A program made the position numbers and the translations under genes. From assembly GCA_017526045.1 (NCBI GenBank), contig JAFXRX010000270.1, positions 1-6,612 of the forward strand: a stretch of DNA of 6,612 nt, written 5' to 3'. The stretch is from Opitutales bacterium (GTDB lineage: Bacteria; Verrucomicrobiota; Verrucomicrobiia; Opitutales; Intestinicryptomonadaceae). Within the stretch, counting starts at the first letter, position 1. The number at the start of each line of letters is the position of its first letter. Below the pieces are notes generated by a model. That model had not been told where the DNA came from, made no database searches, and saw only the letters and a program-made list of their open reading frames with translations. Positions 1-5,886 of the stretch are shown piece after piece.

Positions 1-216
1 AACTGCCGCGCGTCGGTAAAAAAATACATAAGTATTTTGTTATTACTATCTTGCGGCATTGGTTGGCGGGTTTTGCCAAAAAAATAAATAAAAAAATATT
101 TTATTTTTTAATTGTAGAAACCGCAAATTTTGCAAAAAACGGCAGTTTTTGAAAAAAGAGTCAAAAAAATAGCCCCGATGGGGGCTATGGTATTTTTGCC
201 AAAAATTTAAAGTTTT
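1..216. other. Non-coding AT-rich intergenic region with inverted repeats
   Basis: I see no plausible gene in this stretch. It holds a perfect 7-bp inverted repeat (AAAATAC at 21-27, GTATTTT at 32-38, 4-nt loop), a second A/T inverted repeat (91-97 with 103-109), and two longer-range complementary pairs: AACTGCCG at 1-8 with CGGCAGTT at 140-147, and TTGCGG at 51-56 with CCGCAA at 121-126. The motif TTTGCCAAA occurs at 72-80 and 195-203. The right part (about 162-188) is the terminator of the leftward AAA+ gene, listed separately. Whatever gene lies left of position 1 is outside the window, so its promoter or terminator could also be in here. Confidence 0.7.
162..188 (-). terminator. Intrinsic terminator of the AAA+ ATPase gene
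   Basis: Read on the minus strand, an 8-bp perfect stem (ATAGCCCC, loop CATC, GGGGCTAT) is followed directly by a run of T residues (complement of the A-run at 163-168). It begins 28 nt after the TAA stop of the AAA+ gene (217-219). The five G:C pairs at the loop end and the adjoining T-run make this a textbook Rho-independent terminator for leftward transcription. On the plus strand the stem is followed only by GGTATTTTT, so rightward activity would be weaker. Confidence 0.85.
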
Positions 217-2460
217 TTATAAAAACCCCACCCTTCTTTCGTTCGCGAAGCTTTCGCTTTTATACTCCAGCTCCTTGCGCAGCATTTCAAGGCACTCTTG
301 CTCCGTTTTTTCGTCGGAGTCGAACATCAGCTGCTGGGCGATATTTTTGAAGTCGCCCGGGGTTAGCCCCTCGAGAGAGTTGAGCTCTTTTACTGTTTCT
401 TCGCGCAGCCGGATTTTGTCCGGGAAGAAATATTTTTTGAACAGCTCGACGGCGCATTCGGGCTTGAGGGGGCCGAATGTTATTTTTTTCTGAAATCTGC
501 GCATGGCGGCCTTGTCCACTTTTTTCATCAAGTTTGTGGTGCAAATGAGAATGCCGCGGTAGTTTTCCATGCCGATTAGTATTTCGTTTGTCAGGTTTGA
601 CTGCCATTGCCAAATCGAGTCTTCCCTGCTCGAGAAGAGCGAATCGGCTTCGTCGATAATCAGGAGGCCGCCTTCGCGTTCGGCTTCGGCAAACATTGCC
701 GCGGCGTTTTTTTCGCTTTCGCCGACGTATTTGTTCAGCACGTCCGAAAGCCTTTTTATGACGGGCTTGATGTTGAGCTCGCGGGCGATGTATTTTGCAA
801 ATTCCGTTTTTCCGCAGCCCGGCGCGCCGCTGAATATGAGGTTCATTGCGCTGTCCGCCTGGTTTTTGCCCCGCGCCTCGCTGTATTTTTTGAGGGTTTC
901 GAGGATCTTTTCGCAGTCGGCGTCGCAGTTTATCGCGCCGATGTCGAAGCGGTCGTCGTTTTTGTATTTGGCAACAATCTGGTCTTTTTGGCCGTGGACG
1001 AACAAGGCCATGGATTTTGCCGCCGCCTCGATTATCTTGAGGATTTCCTGGGGCTTTGTTTCGGCGTCGGAGGCTATGGCTGCCGTTTTTACGCAGCTTG
1101 CGATGTCGGCGGCCGATATGTTGTATTTTTTCACGATTGAAATGATTTTGCCTTCGGGGACGCGGTTTTTCAGGTTCGCGCGCTCGAGGGCGGCATTGAG
1201 CGAGGCCTGCTTTTGCGCCGCGCTAAGCCCGCTGAAATTTACGCTGAAAGAAAATCTGCGCCTTGTGGACTCGTCTATGCCCTTGGCGGAATTGCAAATC
1301 CAGATGCTTTTGCCCGCCATTTTTTCGAGGCGCGCGTTTATGATGCTTTTATTTATTCTGTGCGCGACGAAGTTGTCGGAGAGCACTTCGTCGCATTCGT
1401 CGAAGAGGGCGATATTCTTGGGGTCTTTGCCCGCGATTTTGTCGCATACAATGTAGTTTGTAAGCTTTTGCGCGACGTATTTTTCCGATTTTATCTTGGG
1501 CTGGACGGGCAAGACCAAGTTTGCCCCCGCCTCTTTGACCAGGGCTTTTGCGAATTCCGTCTTGCCCGCGCCCGGGGCTCCGCAGAACAAAATTCTGCAG
1601 GGCTCGGCGGATTTCAGCAGGGCAAGCAGAATTCTTTTTTCAACGGGGCTTGCGTCGAAAGAGCCGAAGTCGTAGGTGGTTTTGTTCGCGTCTTTTTTGT
1701 AGCAGAAATTTGTGAACGATTTTTTGCTGCCCCTAATGTAGAGCTCTACGTTTTTGTTTGTTTCAAAGCCGCCGATAGAGCCCTCGGCAACCAGCCCGAA
1801 GTCCAAGAGCGCGGATTCGCCGGAGAGGATTGACGAGTACGTCTCGGCGTCGACGCCCGCAGCCGTTTCGATGATTTTGAGCTTTAATTTTTCGCTTGAG
1901 TCGTCCCAATAACGGTAAAAATTCGGAAAGTCTGAGAGCACCATCAGAAAGCCGAAGAATTTTATTTCCGCCGCTTTTAACCCGAAGACTTTTTGGATTT
2001 TCCGCATTTTCGGGGTTGTCCAGCTGTATTTTTCGGGGATTTCGTAGGCTGCGCGGATTTGCGGGACGACGCGCTCCCGGGCGTATTCCAGAAACGAAAT
2101 GTACATTTGCGCCTTGCTTTCAAACAGGGGCGAGTAGTGGTCGAATATGGTGCTGCGCGGCTCGGCGGGCTCTTCGGCTGCGGCTTTTATTTCCTCCGCA
2201 GATTTTTCGCCCTCAATCCATTCCTTGAAAAATGTTTTCTGGTCGAGGCATATTTTGCCAAGCACGACTTTAATTGCGTTTTCGCACAGAAATTTTAAAA
2301 GCGAGAGGCTTTCGATTTTTTCGTTTTTTATTAGGTTGCAGACAAAGTGCGCGAAAATTTTGTCTTCGTCGAAGTCTTCGGCGTAGCTGGAAATGCCGAA
2401 TGAAATAGTGCCGGCGTTTTGGCGGGGATTGGGGTTGGGGCTGGTTTTTTCAATCTTCAT
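217..2460 (-). CDS. Double AAA+ ATPase (Cdc48/SpoVK-like class, COG0464 type)
   Basis: A 747-residue soluble protein with two tandem AAA+ modules, expected to hydrolyse ATP to unfold or remodel protein partners; the substrate is unknown. Numbered from the start chosen here, module 1 has Walker A GAPGAGKT (294-301), Walker B LFDECDE (D354, E355), a pore-loop KYVA (327-330), sensor-1 N390 and arginine-finger candidates R400-R402. Module 2 has Walker A GAPGCGKT (545-552), pore-loop KYVGE (577-581), Walker B IIDEAD (D603, E604), sensor-1 N643 and R654/R655. Both modules therefore look catalytically intact. Residues 1-260 are mostly helical, with no signal peptide or membrane segment, and are not the Cdc48 N-domain; part (about 165-245) looks like a winged-helix-type region. 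The frame stays open to 2577, but the extra 39 codons are translated from A/T tracts and give a Phe/Lys/Arg-rich string with no conservation-like features, so I start at the ATG at 2460. A TATATA box lies 7 nt upstream of that ATG, and there is no Shine-Dalgarno sequence. Transcribed divergently from 2581. Confidence 0.93.
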   Translation of the reverse strand: MKIEKTSPNPNPRQNAGTISFGISSYAEDFDEDKIFAHFVCNLIKNEKIESLSLLKFLCENAIKVVLGKICLDQKTFFKEWIEGEKSAEEIKAAAEEPAEPRSTIFDHYSPLFESKAQMYISFLEYARERVVPQIRAAYEIPEKYSWTTPKMRKIQKVFGLKAAEIKFFGFLMVLSDFPNFYRYWDDSSEKLKLKIIETAAGVDAETYSSILSGESALLDFGLVAEGSIGGFETNKNVELYIRGSKKSFTNFCYKKDANKTTYDFGSFDASPVEKRILLALLKSAEPCRILFCGAPGAGKTEFAKALVKEAGANLVLPVQPKIKSEKYVAQKLTNYIVCDKIAGKDPKNIALFDECDEVLSDNFVAHRINKSIINARLEKMAGKSIWICNSAKGIDESTRRRFSFSVNFSGLSAAQKQASLNAALERANLKNRVPEGKIISIVKKYNISAADIASCVKTAAIASDAETKPQEILKIIEAAAKSMALFVHGQKDQIVAKYKNDDRFDIGAINCDADCEKILETLKKYSEARGKNQADSAMNLIFSGAPGCGKTEFAKYIARELNIKPVIKRLSDVLNKYVGESEKNAAAMFAEAEREGGLLIIDEADSLFSSREDSIWQWQSNLTNEILIGMENYRGILICTTNLMKKVDKAAMRRFQKKITFGPLKPECAVELFKKYFFPDKIRLREETVKELNSLEGLTPGDFKNIAQQLMFDSDEKTEQECLEMLRKELEYKSESFANERRVGFL

Positions 2461-2580
2461 AGTATGGTATATATCCAATTCTTTTCGCAAAAACGGAAAA
2501 TTTTTAAAAAAACGCAAAAAATGGCAAAAAATGCGCCGTTTTTTAAATAATTTGCCAAAATTTGGGCATATAAACACAGT
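2461..2580. promoter_or_regulatory. Divergent promoter region between the AAA+ gene and the rightward gene cluster
   Basis: This 120-bp interval separates two divergent start codons. Leftward, TATATA (2473-2468) sits 7 nt before the ATG at 2460. Rightward, TATAAA (2569-2574) sits 6 nt before the ATG at 2581. A usual start point 6-7 nt after a -10 box would fall on the start codons, predicting leaderless or near-leaderless mRNAs. Both boxes are preceded at an identical 11-nt distance by TTGC(C/G)A (2552-2557 on plus; 2490-2485 on minus). That spacing is too short for a normal sigma-70 -35 element, so it may be an activator site, another sigma factor's element, or chance. No good TTGACA is present at 16-18 nt. 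Confidence 0.55.
2489..2533. repeat. Phased A-tracts with a tandem 10-bp repeat
   Basis: Two perfect head-to-tail copies of GCAAAAAATG occupy 2514-2523 and 2524-2533, and further A-runs lie at 2489-2493, 2497-2500 and 2506-2512. The tracts recur at close to one helical turn, which is the arrangement known to bend DNA. They lie in the middle of the divergent promoter region, so a role as bent DNA, an UP-like element or a nucleoid-protein site is plausible but inferred. Confidence 0.6.
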
Positions 2581-3183
2581 ATGAACGAGACGGAAAAACT
2601 GTATTTGCAGTCGTTTTTGAACCGCAAAATCGCCTCTTGGCGCGATTTAAGCCTGACCGAATGGCTGTCGGTTTTGCTTGAAAGGCCCCGCTATGCGAAG
2701 TTTTGCCCGGCGTGGAACAGCTTCACAATAAATCAAATAAAAAAACTCTGCGCCGCGCAGCCTCTCTTGTGCTTTTATCTATACTTAAGGAAAAATCTCG
2801 ATTTCTTCGGCGCGATTTATTCCTTGAACCCCGAAAATCCGGTGTTTTTGGAATATCTTGAAGAATTTAAGAAGCGCGCAGGCAAATACCGCGTATGCAA
2901 ATCTCTTTTAAAGGACGCGCATGTGGCGTTCAAATATTCGGTGGAGGGCGCGGACGAGGAAAATTGGGCGGTGTTTTTCAAGCCCGGAAGCGAGCTTCTT
3001 GCGCTCTCGTGCCGCTGCGCGGGCGAAACGTATTATAAAACCGAAGTCGAAAATGCGGACATAAACTGCGGCTTGAAGTGCCCGATAAGCGTCAATGCCA
3101 TTAAATCGGGCAGGTTTGCGCTGCACGCGGATATTGCCGCCAAGCCAATCCGCGAAATTCCCGCCTTTCTTGCGGAGGACTGA
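2581..3183 (+). CDS. Hypothetical protein with one WxxxLL-P-C-W repeat-like unit
   Basis: A 200-residue protein I cannot assign to a named family. It has no signal peptide or membrane helix. Residues 28-45 fit the pattern W-x3-LL-x2-P-x-Y-A-x2-C-x2-W (W28, L32, L33, P36, Y38, A39, C42, W45), followed by L56, Q60 and P61. This resembles one and a half units of the tandem W..LL..QP.FA..C.W..L repeat that I recall from large proteins of gut Verrucomicrobiota and Lentisphaerota; that likeness is from memory. The second half (about 115-190) is predicted to be beta-rich and carries C144-x-C146 and C163-x3-C167, a possible but unproven metal or disulfide cluster. The ATG at 2581 follows a TATAAA box by 6 nt and lacks a Shine-Dalgarno sequence, suggesting a leaderless mRNA. 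It is divergent from the AAA+ gene and 63 bp upstream of the DUF2868 gene, with a hairpin between. Confidence 0.85.
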   Translation: MNETEKLYLQSFLNRKIASWRDLSLTEWLSVLLERPRYAKFCPAWNSFTINQIKKLCAAQPLLCFYLYLRKNLDFFGAIYSLNPENPVFLEYLEEFKKRAGKYRVCKSLLKDAHVAFKYSVEGADEENWAVFFKPGSELLALSCRCAGETYYKTEVENADINCGLKCPISVNAIKSGRFALHADIAAKPIREIPAFLAED

Positions 3184-3205
3184 ATTATAAAAGTTGCAAT
3201 GCCGG

Positions 3206-3237
3206 AATTTTTCGCCTAAAAAAAACGGCGTAAAATT
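3206..3237 (+). terminator. Hairpin before the DUF2868 gene: possible partial terminator or attenuator
   Basis: The arms AATTTTTCGCC (3206-3216) and GGCGTAAAATT (3227-3237) pair over 11 positions with one T:T mismatch, around a 10-nt A-rich loop, and three more T residues follow. It lies 23 nt after the stop of the 200-residue gene and ends 9 nt before the ATG at 3247. It could end or reduce transcription coming from the upstream gene. The right arm also contains TAAAAT (3231-3236), a possible -10 box 10 nt before the ATG, so the site may instead be a promoter with dyad symmetry. Confidence 0.4.
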
Positions 3238-3246
3238 TTTCATTAA

Positions 3247-4626
3247 ATGAAACGGCTCAACGCGGAAGACATTATCGACTTGGAGGTTTTTATAAAGCGC
3301 GACGAAAACATCTCCGACGAATTTAAGGCGGCGCGCGATTTCAAAATTTTTTCCGAAGCTTCGGGCTCAGAAAAAAACGACGACCTCGCCCTTTTGCGCC
3401 GGTGGATTTTTTGCATGCGCGAAAATTCCGGCGGCAAGTCCGCGGGCTCCTCTGCCGTGCTGCTTTTCAGGCTGGCGGCAATAGGCTTGTTTTTTATAGG
3501 GATGCTGCTTTTGGGAATGCCGCTTGCAAACGCCTTTTTTGACGGCGCGGATTTCGGCGGGACGATAAATGTAAGCTACTTTTTCATATCCTGCGTGTTT
3601 GTGCCGCTTGTTTTGTTTTTGTCGGCGTTTTTGCTCGCTCCGACTTTGGGCAGGGGGGTTGACTTGTTCGTCTCGTGGGGGCTCGAAAAATTTTTTGCGG
3701 AGCGCGGCGGCTTGAAGGCTCTTTACGCCTCGAACAAAAAATGGATTTTTTTAAAGGGCGCGATTGCCGCGCAGTTTCTTGGGCTCGGCGCGGTCTGCGG
3801 AATATTTTTTGTTCAGCTCTTCCGCCCGATGTTCAACGAATACGAGTACGGCTGGCGCACCACAATCCCGAGCGTGGTTTCCGCCAAGGCGATGGCGCGC
3901 GGCGCGAAAATCGTCGCGCTGCCCTGGATTGTCTTTACGCGCGAGGGCAGGAGCTATCCGTCGTTTGAGCAGGTCGAAAAATCGAAGTTTCTGGCGGGCG
4001 AGGGCGCGCGGCTGACTGCCGAAAGCTGCGAGGCGTGGGCGATATTTTTTATTTGGGCGAGCTTCTTTTACGGCGCGGTTTTGCGCGGGGCGGTTTTGGG
4101 CTTTTCCTATTATAAAATCTCGCGCACATTCGGCGTAAACCGAATAAGAAACGACCGCAAGATAAGCGAAATCCTGCGGCGCATGCGCTTTGCGGACCGC
4201 GACTCATCCGTGAATTTGGACGGGGCGTCCGCGCAAAATTCCTCCGAAACCGCGCTTTTGTTGCGCGCGGATTTGGCGGGATACGCGGGCGCGATTTTGC
4301 CGAAGGTGAAAACTTCGCTTAACGACTCGGAGGTGGAGGTCGTCGATTATTCGTTCGGGGTGGAAATTTTTTCGGACGAAATTCTCGGGCGGGTGCGCGG
4401 CAAAAAGAACATCGCCCTTGCGTTTCTTGCCGACGACTACAACGAGGAGACTTTCGAGAACATAGAAAATCTCGTAAACAAGTTCCCCGAAAAATTTTTG
4501 AGCGTGCACATTTTGGGCAGGCTCTCAAAAGCCGAAGGCGCGTTCCGCCCGCCGACTGCGACCGAAAAATCTTGGTGGGCGCGGAAAATCAATTCCGTTT
4601 CGAGCCGCAACATAAAACTTTTTTAA
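3247..4626 (+). CDS. DUF2868-type inner-membrane protein, partner of the downstream GTPase
   Basis: A 459-residue integral membrane protein. Four hydrophobic segments are visible at about 71-93, 109-131, 169-192 and 264-287. The Lys/Arg-rich stretches after segment 2 and especially after segment 4 (about 289-315) place both termini in the cytoplasm, with a roughly 70-residue external loop between segments 3 and 4. That loop carries Y-G-W-R-T-T (201-206), which matches the GW/FxW-x-TT signature I associate with DUF2868. The cytoplasmic tail (about 335-425) has an alternating strand/helix pattern of a small alpha/beta domain and is the natural docking surface for a soluble partner. The N-terminus (ED-I-DLE-F-x-RD) also resembles DUF2868 starts. 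No enzymatic motif is seen and the biochemical role of the family is unknown. The stop TAA is 3 bp before the ATG of the GTPase, which argues for a shared mRNA. It may have its own promoter at the upstream hairpin. The family call rests on remembered motifs and on the neighbour. Confidence 0.85.
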   Translation: MKRLNAEDIIDLEVFIKRDENISDEFKAARDFKIFSEASGSEKNDDLALLRRWIFCMRENSGGKSAGSSAVLLFRLAAIGLFFIGMLLLGMPLANAFFDGADFGGTINVSYFFISCVFVPLVLFLSAFLLAPTLGRGVDLFVSWGLEKFFAERGGLKALYASNKKWIFLKGAIAAQFLGLGAVCGIFFVQLFRPMFNEYEYGWRTTIPSVVSAKAMARGAKIVALPWIVFTREGRSYPSFEQVEKSKFLAGEGARLTAESCEAWAIFFIWASFFYGAVLRGAVLGFSYYKISRTFGVNRIRNDRKISEILRRMRFADRDSSVNLDGASAQNSSETALLLRADLAGYAGAILPKVKTSLNDSEVEVVDYSFGVEIFSDEILGRVRGKKNIALAFLADDYNEETFENIENLVNKFPEKFLSVHILGRLSKAEGAFRPPTATEKSWWARKINSVSSRNIKLF

Positions 4627-4629
4627 GAG

Positions 4630-5859
4630 ATGAAAAGCCTTTACAAAATCGTCATAGTCGGCCGCCCAAACGACGGCAAAAGCAGCATATTCGCGAACTT
4701 CCTGGGCGACGACGCCGTCGCGGTGTCCCCCATTCCCGGCGAGACAAAGCGGCAGTCGCTGCGCGAAATAAATTTGGGCGGCGCGGTTGTGGAGGTTGTC
4801 GACACGCCCGGGCTGCAGCACCCCGAAACCGTTTTTTTCAAGTTTAAGGAGTACGCCGAAAGCGGCAGAAATCCGGCGTCGGCGTTTGCGGAGGAGTTTG
4901 CCGACCCCCGCTACGCCCACGATGTCGAAATTATGAAGGCTCTCGCGGGCGCGGACATTTGCATGATTGTTGTGAATGCCGACAACTTTTTTGCGCACAC
5001 TCAAAAATGCCTGCTTGATACGTTTTCAATGCTCGGCTCCAAGACGGTTATTTTGGGCTTGATAAACCGAAGCGACGCCGACTTCATCGGCGAGTGGCGC
5101 GGCGAGTTCGCCTCAAGGGGCATCGAAAGCTTCGAGTTTGACGCCTTCAAGACGAAGTTCAAGGACTGCGCAATGCTCTTTGAGCGCATCTGCTCCTCGA
5201 GCGCGCTGCGCGCCCGCTCCGACTTGGGCGGGGTGCTGCATTCCTTGAAGGAAAACCGCGAGTCGCTTTGGAAAAGCAACATTTCCGCCGCCGCGGGCGA
5301 AATTTTAAATTCGCTTAAAGACTTGATGGAAATGCGCGTCGAGGCGAGGATGTCGGCGTTTTCGCTTTTGCCCGAGGAGAGGGAGCGGCTGTTCGGGGAT
5401 TTTTCAAAAAGAGTTTCGAGGTTTGCGGCGTCTTTCAGGGGCGAGATTTTGCGCAGGTTCAAGTATTCCGGGCTGAGGCTGAAAGCAGCCGACTTCGCGC
5501 CGGAGCGGGAGGACGCGCGCTTTATCGTGCCGAACTTTCTTTTGCGGGCGTTTTCTATGCTGCCGCTTGTAAAAAAGCCGCGGGCGTTCTGCGCGGCGAA
5601 CCCGAAGTCGGGCTTCCCCGTAAAATTTGTCAAAAACGCCGCGGCGTTTGTGCGGACTTTGGTTTCGTTTTCGTACGCGCAGTCGGCGACGCGCGAATGC
5701 GAGGTCGAATTTTCGGGGAACGGAGGCGGCGTTTTGGTCGGCGAGGAAAACATATTGAAGTTTGCCTCGCGCGCCGCAGGCGGGGACGAAAGCGACTCTT
5801 TTTACGAGCTGCAGGGCAGCCTGAAAGAGGAATTGGCGCGCGCGATAATGCAGCCTTAG
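4630..5859 (+). CDS. P-loop GTPase with C-terminal DUF3482-like region
   Basis: A 409-residue soluble protein. Its N-terminal domain (about 1-190) is an Era/Der-like GTPase fold: G1 GRPNDGKS (11-18), G2 threonine T39 in PGETKR, G3 DTPGLQ (58-63). At the G4 position it has N-R-S-D (146-149) rather than N-K-x-D, so guanine specificity is probable but less certain. Residues 165-190, with FDAFKTKF and a following helix, and the long helical region 200-409 fit the GTPase/DUF3482 architecture, which is commonly encoded beside DUF2868 proteins as here. The proteobacterial members I recall are longer and contain a glycine-rich hydrophobic stretch in the C-terminal part; none is visible here, so this looks like a compact version. 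It starts 3 bp after the DUF2868 stop, implying translational coupling or at least cotranscription. The AAGAG directly against the ATG is too close to act as a Shine-Dalgarno site. The biological role of the pair is unknown; membrane recruitment through DUF2868 is inferred. Confidence 0.9.
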   Translation: MKSLYKIVIVGRPNDGKSSIFANFLGDDAVAVSPIPGETKRQSLREINLGGAVVEVVDTPGLQHPETVFFKFKEYAESGRNPASAFAEEFADPRYAHDVEIMKALAGADICMIVVNADNFFAHTQKCLLDTFSMLGSKTVILGLINRSDADFIGEWRGEFASRGIESFEFDAFKTKFKDCAMLFERICSSSALRARSDLGGVLHSLKENRESLWKSNISAAAGEILNSLKDLMEMRVEARMSAFSLLPEERERLFGDFSKRVSRFAASFRGEILRRFKYSGLRLKAADFAPEREDARFIVPNFLLRAFSMLPLVKKPRAFCAANPKSGFPVKFVKNAAAFVRTLVSFSYAQSATRECEVEFSGNGGGVLVGEENILKFASRAAGGDESDSFYELQGSLKEELARAIMQP

Positions 5860-5886
5860 CGCGGCATAAAAAATCGCCTGCTAAGG
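5854..5886. terminator. Convergent-gene palindrome, possible terminator
   Basis: CCTTAGC (5854-5860) and GCTAAGG (5880-5886) form a perfect 7-bp stem, with an inner GGC/GCC pairing (5863-5865 with 5876-5878) and an A-rich loop. Each arm contains the TAG stop codon of one of the two convergent genes. On the plus strand a T-run (5892-5897) follows 5 nt after the stem, giving a moderate terminator for the GTPase gene. On the minus strand no T-run follows, so leftward termination by this site is doubtful. Confidence 0.4.

Noticed and set aside
569..1456. 295-codon rightward open frame opposite the AAA+ gene
   Set aside because: It lies entirely antisense to the conserved Walker and sensor motifs; its Ser/Ala/Phe-rich composition is what the complementary strand of this codon usage yields. 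No family features are present.
2461..2577. 39-codon N-terminal extension of the AAA+ ATPase to an ATG at 2577
   Set aside because: It is translated from A/T tracts of the divergent promoter, has a Phe/Lys/Arg-rich low-complexity sequence, and would place the start only 3 bp from the divergent ATG, leaving no promoter. The ATG at 2460 has a TATA-type box just upstream.
3675..4015. Overlapping short rightward frames inside the DUF2868 gene
   Set aside because: They lie in alternative frames of a convincing membrane protein and are Arg/Ala/Ser-rich from GCG/CGC codons read out of phase.
5001..5753. 250-codon leftward open frame opposite the GTPase gene
   Set aside because: Antisense shadow of a gene with clear G1 and G3 motifs; Ser/Lys/Phe-rich composition without recognisable domains.
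2461..5859. Anti-phage defence system
   Set aside because: A GTPase, a membrane protein and an AAA+ ATPase could suggest one, but there is no nuclease, nucleotide cyclase, TIR or toxin domain and no mobile-element context, so the label is not supported.
4630..5859. Bacterial dynamin or YcjX-type protein
   Set aside because: The G1/G3 spacing and PGETKR-DTPGLQ pattern are Era/Der-like, and the protein is shorter than dynamins, without their long assembly domains; the neighbour is DUF2868, not a YcjF-type protein.
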